Assembly: GCA_035640155.1 (NCBI GenBank) | Contig: DASQWR010000146.1 | Location: 1-32,762, forward strand | From: JALYQB01 sp035640155 | Lineage (GTDB): Bacteria; Actinomycetota; Actinomycetes; Mycobacteriales; Pseudonocardiaceae | DNA length: 32,762 nt | Reading direction: 5' to 3' | In this document: positions 16,018 through 24,603 of the stretch, piece by piece | How the letters are laid out: every line of letters starts with the position of its first letter | Position numbering within the stretch: position 1 is the first letter of the stretch | Notes under the pieces: model-generated | What the model was told of the DNA's origin: nothing | What the model saw: the letters and a program-made list of their open reading frames with translations, nothing else | Database searches by the model: none | Program-made: the position numbers and the translations under genes

Positions 16018-17019
16018 CTACGCGGCCTTCTCGGAACGCTGGAACGTCGCGTACAACCACCACAGGGACGGCACGAGCAGCGCACCACCCACCGCGAGCG
16101 CGATGAGGGTGGCGAGCAGCACCGCCGGCGTCGCGGCGGCTTGTCCAACGGTGACACCCGGCAGCAGGTTCGGGAACTGGCCCGCCGCCCAGCCCCACAG
16201 CAGCGCGACCACGGCCAGCGCCGCCGTCAGCCGCACCGCCAGGTAGCGCCGCCACCACAGCAGCAGCAGTGACGCCACCCCGGCCACCACCGACAGAGCC
16301 ACCAGCGGCAGCCCGGCCCCGCCGGTCAGCTCTGCGTAGAGCCGCGGCGCGTCAGCACGCAGCACCAGCAGCCCGGCTGATGACAGACCGCCCAGAACCA
16401 CGCCGACCACCAACGCCCGGAGGCGGAACTGCTCGGCGAGCTCTGCCATGCCGGTGCGTTCGGCGTCGCGGGTGAGGTACACCGCGGCGAGGTAGGCGGT
16501 GATGCCGACGGCGAGCAGCCCGGTCACCAGCGACGTCGGGTTGAGCCAGCTTCCGACCAGGTCACCCACGGCGATGCCGGGTGGCACCCGGCCGCTGGCG
16601 ATGGCGCCGGCCACCGTGCCGAGGAAGAACGGGGTCAGCAGGGAGGAGAAGGCGAACGTCGCCCCGAACAACCGCTGTCGCGACACGTCAGTGCTGACCT
16701 TGCGGAACGCGAACGTCGAGCCGCGGGCGATGATGCCCAGCGCCACCAGGGTCAGCGGGATGTAGAGCGTCGAGGCGATCGCGCCGAACACCGAGGGGAA
16801 GCCGGTCCACATCAGCACGATGACGAAGATCAGCCAGACGTGGTTGGCCTCCCACACCGGGCCGATCGAGTGCTCGATCAGCTCGCGCTGCGGGCGGCCC
16901 CGCTCGGTGCCACCGGCGAGCAGGTCCCAGATCCCGCCACCGAAGTCGGCCCCGCCGAACAGCACGTAGGCGGTCAGGCCAAGCCACGTGACGGTCAACA
17001 TGATCTCGGGTAGCCCCAT
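16018..17019 (-). CDS. cydB: Cytochrome bd oxidase subunit II
   Basis: CydB is the second subunit of the cytochrome bd quinol oxidase in the cytoplasmic membrane, which reduces oxygen to water at low oxygen tension. The 333-aa protein has the expected hydrophobic helices and family wording: an opening WLGLTAYVLFGGADFGGGIWDLL, then IEHSIGPVWEANHVWLIFVIV, GFPSVFGAI and FAFRKVST. ATG 17019 has GAGGT about 6 nt upstream. Only 11 nt separate it from the cydA stop, so the two are one transcription unit. The frame is open upstream but overlaps cydA. The last codons and flank are partly duplicated at 14201-14264. cydDC assembly genes are not in this window. Confidence 0.96.
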   Translation of the reverse strand: MGLPEIMLTVTWLGLTAYVLFGGADFGGGIWDLLAGGTERGRPQRELIEHSIGPVWEANHVWLIFVIVLMWTGFPSVFGAIASTLYIPLTLVALGIIARGSTFAFRKVSTDVSRQRLFGATFAFSSLLTPFFLGTVAGAIASGRVPPGIAVGDLVGSWLNPTSLVTGLLAVGITAYLAAVYLTRDAERTGMAELAEQFRLRALVVGVVLGGLSSAGLLVLRADAPRLYAELTGGAGLPLVALSVVAGVASLLLLWWRRYLAVRLTAALAVVALLWGWAAGQFPNLLPGVTVGQAAATPAVLLATLIALAVGGALLVPSLWWLYATFQRSEKAA

Positions 17020-17030
17020 CGCGTACCTCG

Positions 17031-18392
17031 TCAGGGGACCGGTTGCTCGATGACGTCGCGCTCCTGCGGAGCAAGCGGCACCGGCTTGTCCCGGGACAGC
17101 CGGCGCAGCACGTACACCGTGCCGATGGTGAGGATCACATATACCGCCGCAACCAGCGCGAAGCCGTACACCAGGCCGGGCGCCGGGTTGACCGCGTCGG
17201 CGGTCCGTTGGATGCCGTAGACGATCCAGGGCTGCCGGCCGACCTCGGTGGTCACCCAGCCGGCCTCCAACGCGACCACGGCCGCTACTCCAGACACCGC
17301 CCCGGCGCGCAGGAACCACCGCGACCGGGGCAGGTCACGCCGGCGCAGCCAGGTCACTGCCGCCCACGCGACCCAGGCCAGCAGTGCGAACCCGATCGCC
17401 ACCATCGTCTGGAACGCCAGGTGCGTGACGTTGACCGGTGGGCGGTCGCCCGGCGGCACCTCGTTCAGTCCCATGATCTCGGCATTCGGGTCGAAGTGTG
17501 CCAACAACGACAGCCCGCTGGGGATCTCCAGCGCGTAACGCATCTCGTTGTCGATGGCGACTCCGCCGACGTGCAGCGGCGCACCACGCTGCGTGTCGAA
17601 GATCCCCTCCATGGCGGCGAGCTTCACCGGCTGGTTGTTCGCGACGAAGTGCGCCGCCCAGTCGCCGACGCCGATCTGCACCGGTGTGATCACCGCCGCC
17701 ACGGTGAACGGAATGAGGAACCCCAGCCGGTGGTAGCGGTCCCGACGGCCACGCAGCATCGCGACCGCGTAGACGCTCGCCATCCCGAACCCGGCCACCA
17801 TGAACGCCGCCAGGATCATGTGGACGGTCTGCGGGGGCGTCGCGGGGTTGAACATCGCCGCCCACGGGTCGACCGCGACCAGCCGGCCCCCTTCCTGGTC
17901 GAACCCGGTCGGCTGGTTCATCCAGGCGTTCGCGGTGACCACGAAGAACGCGCTGGCCACTCCCGCGATGACGATCGGGATGCCGGACAGCAGGTGCTGG
18001 CGCGGCGGCAGCCGGTCCCAGGCGTAGAGGTAGATGCCGAGGAAGATCGCCTCGAGGAAGAACGCGATGCCCTCCAGCGCGAACGGCAATCCGATCACCT
18101 CGCCGTAGGTCCCCATGAACCCGGGCCAGAGGATGCCCATCTCGAAGGACAGGATCGTGCCGGAGACCGCGCCGACCGCGAACAGGACCCCCATCGCCCT
18201 GGCCCAGCGACGGGCCAGCAACCGGTAGACCGGATCGCCGCTGCGCTGGCCACGCCATTCGGCGATCAGCGTGATGGCGGGCATGCCGACGCCGAAGCAC
18301 GCGACGACGATGTGCCAACCCAGTGACAGCGCCATCTGCATGCGGGCCGCCCGAAGGTCGGCGACACTGGCCGCGAGCGTGGTCACGTCCAT
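17031..18392 (-). CDS. cydA: Cytochrome bd oxidase subunit I
   Basis: CydA carries all three haems of cytochrome bd and the quinol site. The 453-aa protein has the expected ligands: H27 (LSLGWHIVV), H191 (TVHMILAAF) and M330 (FQTMVAIG). Conserved acids E107 and E114 lie in GLPFALEGIAFFLEAIFLG, and the signature GRQPW is at 385-389. The quinol loop is short, as in most actinobacterial forms. ATG 18392 has GGAAGGGTGG upstream. It is the first gene of cydAB and is divergent from an alpha/beta hydrolase, with 105 bp between starts. That gap holds dyads that could bind a redox regulator, but no clear Rex site. Confidence 0.96.
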   Translation of the reverse strand: MDVTTLAASVADLRAARMQMALSLGWHIVVACFGVGMPAITLIAEWRGQRSGDPVYRLLARRWARAMGVLFAVGAVSGTILSFEMGILWPGFMGTYGEVIGLPFALEGIAFFLEAIFLGIYLYAWDRLPPRQHLLSGIPIVIAGVASAFFVVTANAWMNQPTGFDQEGGRLVAVDPWAAMFNPATPPQTVHMILAAFMVAGFGMASVYAVAMLRGRRDRYHRLGFLIPFTVAAVITPVQIGVGDWAAHFVANNQPVKLAAMEGIFDTQRGAPLHVGGVAIDNEMRYALEIPSGLSLLAHFDPNAEIMGLNEVPPGDRPPVNVTHLAFQTMVAIGFALLAWVAWAAVTWLRRRDLPRSRWFLRAGAVSGVAAVVALEAGWVTTEVGRQPWIVYGIQRTADAVNPAPGLVYGFALVAAVYVILTIGTVYVLRRLSRDKPVPLAPQERDVIEQPVP

Positions 18393-18478
18393 GGAACCAC
18401 CCTTCCCGACGCCGACGCGATGATCCTCGCGGATCGGCGCCTGACGCCGTCATCCGGATCGCCCCCAGCATTGTCGAG

Positions 18479-18500
18479 CACAGTACGGTCAAGCACTGTG
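18479..18500. promoter_or_regulatory. Dyad over the hydrolase promoter in the cydA divergent region
   Basis: CACAGT (18479-18484) and ACTGTG (18495-18500) form a 6-bp inverted repeat with a 10-nt centre. It overlaps TACGGT (18484-18489), a -10 candidate, and ends on the GTG start of the hydrolase. Its position suggests an operator; the binding protein is unknown. Confidence 0.3.
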
Positions 18501-19325
18501 GAGCTGGCCTACGATCGCTGTGGGCACGGGCCCCCGTTGGTGCTGCTGCACGGCGCGGGGCACCGTCGCCAGGCCTGGGATCCAGTGGCCGGCGCGCTGG
18601 TCAGCGAGCGCGAGGTCGTCACCGTGGACCTTCCCGGGTTCGGGCAGTCACCGCCGCTGCCCGACTCCGTGCCCCATGAGCTGGAGTCGCTCATCGACGT
18701 GCTGGTGGCCTTCTTCGACCGGCTCGGGCTGGATCGGCCGCACGTCGGGGGCAACTCGATGGGTGGTTTGGTCTCGCTGGTGTTGGCTCACCACGGCCTG
18801 GTGCGCAGCGCGACGGCCCTGTCCCCGGCCGGGCTGTGGACCGCTCGGCAGCGCGCGTGGACGCTGGCGCTGTTGGGTGCCTGTCACCGGGCCGCATGCC
18901 GGACCTCACCATCGGTGATGGAGCGTCTGGTGGGGACCCCAGCCGGGCGCGCCCTGCTGACCAGCGTTTTCGTCGCCCGCCCCTGGTTGCTCGACCCGCA
19001 GGTGGTGCTCGATGACGCCCGCGCGTTCGCCGAGGCGCCGGCGTTTGCCCCAACCCTCGCCGCCGCGGAGCACGTCACGTTCGAGGACCCGATCGACGGT
19101 GTCCCGGTCACCATCGCCTGGGGTGACCGGGACCGGCTGCTGCGCCGGCCACGGGCCGCGATGGTGACCGCACTGATCCCGCAGGTGGAGCTCGTCCGGT
19201 TACCCGGATGCGGTCATGTGCCGATGACAGACGACCCGCTCTTGGTCGCGCAGGTGCTGCTCGCCGGAAGCAAGACCGGGACTGACCGAGCAGCAGGACC
19301 GAGTGGCGGAGGATGCGGGATTTGA
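18498..19325 (+). CDS. Alpha/beta hydrolase
   Basis: This 275-aa alpha/beta hydrolase shows the oxyanion region VLLHGAGHRRQAW, the nucleophile elbow GNSMGG (S87), an acid in WGDRDRLL (D212 likely) and the catalytic histidine in GCGHVP (H240). The substrate is unknown; the family covers esterases, lipases and C-C hydrolases. The start is GTG 18498, with TACGGT 8 nt upstream. A frame open to 18420 adds 26 unconserved codons lying in the cydA divergent promoter. The last codons run into the 59-bp att repeat, and the stop (19323-19325) falls in the complement of the T arm of the tRNA-Ser fragment. The gene therefore already overlapped the 3' end of the opposing tRNA before the element inserted. 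Confidence 0.82.
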   Translation: MELAYDRCGHGPPLVLLHGAGHRRQAWDPVAGALVSEREVVTVDLPGFGQSPPLPDSVPHELESLIDVLVAFFDRLGLDRPHVGGNSMGGLVSLVLAHHGLVRSATALSPAGLWTARQRAWTLALLGACHRAACRTSPSVMERLVGTPAGRALLTSVFVARPWLLDPQVVLDDARAFAEAPAFAPTLAAAEHVTFEDPIDGVPVTIAWGDRDRLLRRPRAAMVTALIPQVELVRLPGCGHVPMTDDPLLVAQVLLAGSKTGTDRAAGPSGGGCGI

Positions 19326-19361
19326 ACCCGCGAGGGCTGTCACACCCAACACGATTTCCAA
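19303..19361. repeat. Left attachment site (attL), tRNA-Ser 3' fragment
   Basis: This 59-bp sequence repeats at 24604-24662 with one mismatch (C at 19341, A at 24642). It is the 3' part of tRNA-Ser(GGA) from CCA through the T arm and variable arm into the anticodon loop. The two copies are 5,301 bp apart and mark the ends of an integrated element. Identity stops just past the anticodon, where the integrase coding sequence begins. Confidence 0.9.
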
Positions 19362-20651
19362 GCGCAAGAAGGAAACCGACGTCATTCGCGCAGTCCGCGA
19401 CCTGGAGAAGAAACGCGACTCCGGCAAAGTGAGAACCCCGGGGCGCGGATGGACAGTTGAGAAGTGGCTCACGCATTGGGTCGAAAGCATCGCGGCACCG
19501 ACCGTTCGGCGTACCACTATGGTCGGATACCGTTCGTCCGTCTACAACCATGCGATTCCCGGTCTGGGTGCTCACCGTCTTGACGGCCTACAGCCCGAGC
19601 ACCTCGAAAAGCTGTATAAGTCCTTGCAGGACCCTCACGGCAAGGCGCTCAAACCGGCCACGGTTCATCTGGTTCACCGCACCGTGCGTGTCGCCTTCAA
19701 CGAGGCTGTACGGCGGGGACACATCGTCGAGAACCCGGCGAACGTCGCCAAGCCTCCACGAGTTGAGGAGGAGGAGATCATCCCATTCACAGTCGACGAG
19801 GCCAGGCAGATTCTCGACGCCGCCGAGGACGTGCGCAACGGTGCCCGGTTCGTCGTCGCGCTAACAATGGGACTACGCCGAGGGGAAGCGCTGGGGCTGC
19901 AATGGGACGATGTGGACATTCAGTGGCAGCACGGTTGCGCCAAGAACACCAAGTGCCGCCCTACGGCCGCCCAAGCTTGCCCGCTCCGACACATTGTGTC
20001 AGCGACCATGACCGTGCGTCGGGCAGTGCAGCAGTTCGTGTGGCAGCATGGCTGCCCACCCGAGAAGCGGTGCGGCCGAAAGTACGGCGCGCACTGCCCG
20101 GCGCGGCACGGCGGGGGAGTGGCCACTACCGACGTGAAGTCCCGCGCCGGTCGGCGAACGGTAGGAATCCCGCACCCGGTGGCACATGCGATCGAACGGC
20201 ACCGCGAACGTCAGGCAGTGGAGCGCGCACGGGCCGCGACCTGTGGCGCGAGGACAACTGGGTGTTCACCAACCACCTGGGCGGTCCGGTGCACCCGACC
20301 GTTGACTATGAGGCGTGGAAGGCGCTGCTCCGCCGGGCGAAGGTGCGCACGGCGCGGCTACACGACGCCCGACACACGGCAGCGACCATGCTGCTCGTGC
20401 TCAAGGTTCCGTTGCCGGCCGTCATGCAGATCATGGGCTGGTCGGATGCCTCTGTGGCGAAGCGGTACATGCACGTGCCGAACGAGTTCGTGGCTGCCAT
20501 CGCGGCGCAGGTGGGCGGACTGATATGGGCAGACCCAAGCGACGCGGCCGGGGAGGACGATGGCCCACCCCGACCGTCGGGTTCCATCTCCACCGACTCG
20601 ATCACCATGTGCTCAATCCCGAGGATCAGGCGCCCACAGGAACGTCAGTAG
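19303..20651 (+). pseudogene. Tyrosine integrase, 5'-truncated at att and frameshifted
   Basis: This is a phage/ICE-type tyrosine recombinase of the actinobacterial family with a Cys-rich insert (WQHGC...CPLRH). The catalytic parts are present: Arg in LTMGLRRGEALGLQWDDV, Lys in KSRAGRRTVGI, H-x-x-R in LHDARHTAATMLL, and Trp and Tyr in MGWSDASVAKRYMHV. The first 20 codons are translated att DNA (VAEDAGFEPARAVTPNTIS). Family-like residues begin at KRKKETDVIRAVRDLEKKRD, so the usual N-terminal arm-binding domain of about 35-40 residues is missing. Near 20228-20240 the frame changes; one added base would restore ERARARDLWREDNW. The part after that to 20651 reads in the second frame. Either the gene is dead or the shift is a sequence error. 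Confidence 0.85.
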
Positions 20652-20665
20652 TGGAAACCCTGGGG

Positions 20666-21505
20666 TCATCCAGGCTCCTGGATCTTCTGATCCAAACTGG
20701 GGATTGCCGGGTAGTAGTCAGCCGTGTCCCGGAACTCCGGGGCGACGTAGAAATTGCCGCGCGACGGCCCGTTGGACTGCAGCATCAAAGTGCGACGGTA
20801 AGCGTAGTACCGGCCGTAGAGATTCCCGTACCGACCGGGGTTGAAAGTCAGGTATAAGGTTCGCCGGGGCCGGTCGCTGATGTTGGGGCCGGAGCGGTGA
20901 GGCAGCAGGCCGTCGAAGAACAGGACGTCTCCTGCCCCAGTGATCACCGTTTGCCAGGCGGTCTCCGGCGGGCTTTCGCCCGCACTCAAATCGCGAACCT
21001 CATTCTCGGGAACCGGGTTGCCCTTGCGGTGATAACCAGCCGCTACCTCGAGCGCGCCGTTGGCCTCATCCGCAGTGTCGATGCTAACTATGGCGGCGAT
21101 CAGGTTAGACGGAAAGCACCGATACCACGTGTGATCCTGGTGAGGACCGAAGCCTCCATGTCCTGGCATCTTGAAAATCAGTTTGTCCTTAAAAAGGAGC
21201 GGACTCTCGCCAAAGAGCGAGGCCACTACGTCGGTTAGCCGAGCATCGGCCGCGACGTCAGCAAATACGGGGGAGACGTCGACAACGGGATCGTACTTGT
21301 TGACCCCCACGCGTCCCTCGAGCCGCCACATCTCCGTCCTGAGATTGTCGGGGCGAATGACCTGGTGCCACGTCGCCAGCCGGTCGGCCTCCTCGCGGAG
21401 AGCCTCGCACTCGGTCGCAGTGAAGGACCGCTCAACGAGCAGATAGCCGTCCCGCCTGTAGCCCTGCTGCTGCTCCGAACTGGACACATCGGGACTCAAG
21501 ATCAC
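20666..21505 (-). CDS. Phytanoyl-CoA dioxygenase (PhyH)-family protein
   Basis: This 279-aa Fe(II)/2-oxoglutarate-type oxygenase has the facial triad H122-x-D124 (GPHQDHTWY) and distal H203 (LLPHRSGPN), plus R214 for 2-oxoglutarate (RPRRTLYLTFN). PhyH-family enzymes hydroxylate lipids and many natural-product or tailored substrates; none can be named here. Start GTG 21505 is chosen because TACCCT (21518-21513, minus) lies 7 nt upstream and family similarity starts shortly after. The open frame extends to 21682 without similarity. It is cargo of the tRNA-Ser element, convergent with the integrase (15-bp gap) and divergent from the STAND gene. Base composition looks less GC-rich than the surrounding genes. 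Confidence 0.83.
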   Translation of the reverse strand: MILSPDVSSSEQQQGYRRDGYLLVERSFTATECEALREEADRLATWHQVIRPDNLRTEMWRLEGRVGVNKYDPVVDVSPVFADVAADARLTDVVASLFGESPLLFKDKLIFKMPGHGGFGPHQDHTWYRCFPSNLIAAIVSIDTADEANGALEVAAGYHRKGNPVPENEVRDLSAGESPPETAWQTVITGAGDVLFFDGLLPHRSGPNISDRPRRTLYLTFNPGRYGNLYGRYYAYRRTLMLQSNGPSRGNFYVAPEFRDTADYYPAIPSLDQKIQEPG

Positions 21506-21512
21506 GGCCGAG

Positions 21513-21518
21513 AGGGTA
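21513..21518 (-). promoter_or_regulatory. -10 element TACCCT of the PhyH gene
   Basis: On the minus strand TACCCT is 7 nt before GTG 21505, the same geometry as other leaderless starts in the window. This shows that cargo DNA uses the same promoter style as the chromosome. Confidence 0.5.
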
Positions 21519-21745
21519 GACCCAGTGGCACTGAAGGGCGCTACCGGACGGCGACGGCGGCCAGCACTGCGGTCGCGAGCACCGAGAGCTCGGTACAGCC
21601 CAGCATGTCCGCCGGCGCGCCAAGCCAGCGGGATTGATCGACGAGGTCGGGAAACCGGACAAGGCCCGGTCTGGCCGTGCATTGACGCTGGTTACCTTGG
21701 GTGGGCATGGTGTGGTGGCAGACTGCACCGGACAGGGGACGCTAC

Positions 21746-24343
21746 GTGGCAGGACAGACGAGCGGGGGTCCGGTTGCGGAGTTCTGCGCTGACTTGAGAC
21801 GGTTGGTGGAGCGTCGCGGGCTGGACCGGGCGGTGCTGGCCCGTCGAGTGAGGTATAGCCGCTCGCAGCTGTATGAGATCTTGGATGGTCGGATCAGTCG
21901 GCCGCCGGAGTGGGACCGGCTGGTCGAACCGCTGGTCCGGGCTTGCAGCGGCAACGACGGGCGCGTGGTAGAGGTGTGGCGACGTCGATACGACGTGCTT
22001 CTCGCGGTCTACGGCGAGCTCAAACGTCAACCTGTGCCGCCCAGCCCATCGGGGCCGGACGTTACGCCCATGGGGCCAGCGCAACTACCAGCCGCCGTGA
22101 AGGTTTTCACAGGGCGGGCGGCGGAGCTGGCTGAGCTGGACCGCCTCCTTGCCACGGTGGGTGAGACCCCGACGGCGGTGGTGATCTCCGCAGTGTCCGG
22201 CACCGCGGGAGTAGGCAAGTCCGCGCTGGCGTTGCGGTGGGCGCATCAGGTCCGGGCGGCGTTCCCCGACGGGCAGTTGTATGTCAACCTGCGTGGCTTC
22301 GACCCCGACCAACCGTTGTCGGCGACCGACGCGCTGGCGGGGTTCCTGCGCGCGTTGGGCGTGGCCGGCGAAGTCATCCCGCTGGAGGTGGAGGAACGCG
22401 CCGCCGCCTATCGGAGTCTGCTGGATGGGCGGCGAATGCTGGTCGTGCTGGACAACGCCTCCTCGGTCGAGCAGGTCCGCCCGCTGCTGCCCGGCGCCCC
22501 CACGTGTGTGGTGGTGGTGACCAGTCGGGACTCCCTACCGGGCTTGGTAGCCCGCCACGGCGCCCACCGCCTTGACCTGGACCTGCTCCCACACGAGGAT
22601 GCGGTCGCTCTGCTCGCAGCATTGATCGGCGGACGAGTTGAGGCCGAACCAGAAGCCGCCGCCATGCTGGCTGAGCTGTGTGCCCGACTGCCGTTGGCTT
22701 TACGGGTGGCCGCCGAACTCGCCGCCACCCGCCCGACCACCAGCCTCGCCCAGTTGGTCAGCGAGCTGGGCGATGAGCAGTGGCGGCTCGAGTTGCTAGA
22801 TGCCGGTGGCGATGCGCATACCGCAGTGCGCGGGGTGTTCTCCTGGTCCTACCAACTTCTCCCATCTAGCGCGGCGCGAGTGTTTCGGCTGCTCGGCATG
22901 CACCCCGGCCCCGACTTCGATCCCTGGGCTGTCGCCGCTCTGACAAACACCGGCCGTGACCAAGCCCAGCAGATCGTAGACATGCTGGCCCGCGCGCATC
23001 TGATCCAAGCCCCCCGCCCAGGCCGCTACAGCATGCACGACCTGCTACGCGCTTACGCCACTCACCTCGCCACCGTCGAGGACTCCAAGACAAACCGAGA
23101 GGCGGCGTTGACCCGCCTGTTCGATCACTACCTGGCTACCGCCGCCACCGCAATGGACACCCTTATCCCTGCTGAGCGACACCGCCGACCCCACGTCCGC
23201 CCACCGGCCACACCTACCCCGCCGATGCCCGACCCGGCCACTGCCCGGGCCTGGCTGGACGCCGAGCGGGTTAACTTGGTTGCTGTCACCGCCTACACCG
23301 CCACCCGGGGCTGGCCTGGCCACACCGTCCAGCTGTCCACCACCCTTTACCGCTACCTGCTTGTCAGTGGCCACTTTTCCGACGGCCTGACTATCCACAC
23401 CTATGCCTTGCACGCAGCCCGCCACACCGGCAAGCCCGCCGGCGAAGCCGACGCACTGAACAACCTCGGTCGCATTTATCGGCAACAGGGCCACTACCGG
23501 CAGGCCGCCGACCACCTCCAGCAGGCACTCACCCTCGCCCGCGAGATCAGCGACCGTGTCGGGGAAGTCCGCGCGCTGAGCACGCTCGGCACCGTCTACC
23601 ACCGGCAGGGCCACTACCAGCAGGTCACCGACCACCTCCAGCAGGCACTCACCCTCGCCCGCGAGCTCGGCGACCGGGTCGGCGAAGCTTATTCGCTGCT
23701 CGACCTTGGCACCGTCTACCGCGACCAGGGCCACTACCGGCAGGCCGCCGACCACCTCCAGCAGGCACTCACCCTCGCCCGCGAGCTCGGCGACCGGGTC
23801 GGCGAAGCTTATGCACTGCTCGCCCTCGGCACCGTCTACCGCCGGCAGGGCCACTACCAGCAGGCCACCGGCCACCTCCAGCAGGCACTCACCCTCGCCC
23901 GCGAGCTCGGCGACCGGGTCGGCGAAGCTTATGCACTGCTCGACCTCGGCACCGTCTACCGCCGGCAGGGCCACTACCAGCAGGCCACCGACCACCACGA
24001 ACAGGCCCAGGGCCTATTCCGCGAGGTGGACCACCCACACGGTGAGGCCTACGCTCTCAACCGCGTTGCGGAAACCCTGCTTAGCATTCGTCAACCCGAC
24101 CAGGCCCGCGCCTACCACGCCGCCGCCCTCACCCTGGCCAGCCAGATCGGAGCCAGGTACGAGCAAGCCCGCGCCCATAACGGCCTTGCTCTCACCCACC
24201 AGGCCGACGGCGATCTCGACCAGGCCCGCCACCACTGGCGCAAAGCCTTGGCCGCTTACACCAACCTCGGCGTCCCCGACGTCGAGGACGTCCGCACCTA
24301 CCTCACTGCCCTCGATCAAGCAGCAGAAAACGAGAGCCGATAA
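21746..24343 (+). CDS. STAND ATPase: HTH, NB-ARC and TPR array
   Basis: This protein of about 865 aa has an N-terminal helix-turn-helix (FCADLRRLVERRGLDRAVLA, then RRVRYSRSQLYEIL) and an NB-ARC nucleotide switch. Walker A is GTAGVGKSAL near 152, Walker B is RMLVVLDNA, the GxP-like motif is CARLPLALRVAAE, and a textbook MHD motif is at 429-431 (SMHDLLRAYA). A C-terminal TPR array follows from about residue 550, with near-identical 40-residue repeats. STAND proteins sense a ligand through the repeats and switch by nucleotide-driven oligomerisation; bacterial ones include transcription regulators and phage-sensing defence proteins. No separate effector domain beyond the HTH is visible. GTG 21746 has AGGGGA 6 nt upstream; ATG 21707, 8 nt after TACCTT, is the alternative. 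It is the main cargo of the element. Confidence 0.88.
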   Translation: MAGQTSGGPVAEFCADLRRLVERRGLDRAVLARRVRYSRSQLYEILDGRISRPPEWDRLVEPLVRACSGNDGRVVEVWRRRYDVLLAVYGELKRQPVPPSPSGPDVTPMGPAQLPAAVKVFTGRAAELAELDRLLATVGETPTAVVISAVSGTAGVGKSALALRWAHQVRAAFPDGQLYVNLRGFDPDQPLSATDALAGFLRALGVAGEVIPLEVEERAAAYRSLLDGRRMLVVLDNASSVEQVRPLLPGAPTCVVVVTSRDSLPGLVARHGAHRLDLDLLPHEDAVALLAALIGGRVEAEPEAAAMLAELCARLPLALRVAAELAATRPTTSLAQLVSELGDEQWRLELLDAGGDAHTAVRGVFSWSYQLLPSSAARVFRLLGMHPGPDFDPWAVAALTNTGRDQAQQIVDMLARAHLIQAPRPGRYSMHDLLRAYATHLATVEDSKTNREAALTRLFDHYLATAATAMDTLIPAERHRRPHVRPPATPTPPMPDPATARAWLDAERVNLVAVTAYTATRGWPGHTVQLSTTLYRYLLVSGHFSDGLTIHTYALHAARHTGKPAGEADALNNLGRIYRQQGHYRQAADHLQQALTLAREISDRVGEVRALSTLGTVYHRQGHYQQVTDHLQQALTLARELGDRVGEAYSLLDLGTVYRDQGHYRQAADHLQQALTLARELGDRVGEAYALLALGTVYRRQGHYQQATGHLQQALTLARELGDRVGEAYALLDLGTVYRRQGHYQQATDHHEQAQGLFREVDHPHGEAYALNRVAETLLSIRQPDQARAYHAAALTLASQIGARYEQARAHNGLALTHQADGDLDQARHHWRKALAAYTNLGVPDVEDVRTYLTALDQAAENESR
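23461..24000 (+). repeat. 120-bp tandem repeats encoding TPR units
   Basis: Four full 120-bp units and a half unit run in register, each coding one 40-residue TPR pair of helices (LGTVYRRQGHYQQATDHLQQ type). Units three and four are identical over 69 consecutive bases (23752-23820 and 23872-23940). Such synonymous-site identity means recent duplication or gene conversion. Confidence 0.9.
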
Positions 24344-24359
24344 CTGGCACGACCGTCCG

Positions 24360-24476
24360 GACCGGGACAGCCGCATCGACCACTAATGGCCGCGGGCGGG
24401 TTGGTTGGCGGGCGGCGTAGGCCATGGTGGGGGAGGCATCCAGTCCCACGACGTGGTGCCCCCTCGAGGCCAGGCC
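24360..24476 (-). pseudogene. SAM methyltransferase fragment
   Basis: The minus-strand reading GLASRGHHVVGLDASPTMAYAA followed by PLVVDAAVP resembles motif I-II of class I methyltransferases (L..RGHxVVGLDASPxx...A, then the acidic VxxDAAxxP strand). No start, no GxGxG loop and no C-terminal part are visible. It is a scrap of about 40 codons at the right end of the element, between the STAND gene and the tRNA. The host of the original gene cannot be told. Confidence 0.5.
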
Positions 24477-24484
24477 CCACCTAA

Positions 24485-24510
24485 CCCCTCTCAACACGTT
24501 CTGAGAGGGG
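24485..24510. terminator. Hairpin downstream of the STAND gene
   Basis: CCCCTCTCA (24485-24493) and TGAGAGGGG (24502-24510) form a perfect 9-bp stem with an 8-nt loop, 142 bp past the STAND stop. There is no T-tract. It may end the element's rightward transcript before it enters the tRNA region. Confidence 0.5.
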
Positions 24511-24603
24511 GCTACTGAGCCCCAAACTGAGACCCTGGCGTCGTACAGACGAGCAACACCGGGCACCCATGATCGCGGGCATCCGATGTTTCTCCTGGTC
24601 AGG

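Noticed and set aside
23045..23998. Minus-strand repetitive frame (VVALPAVDGAE repeats)
   Set aside because: It is the mirror of the TPR repeats in the STAND gene; the repeat pattern comes from the plus-strand gene.
23461..24000. CRISPR array
   Set aside because: The regular repeats are 120 bp, coding and in frame with TPR units. There are no spacers and no cas genes.
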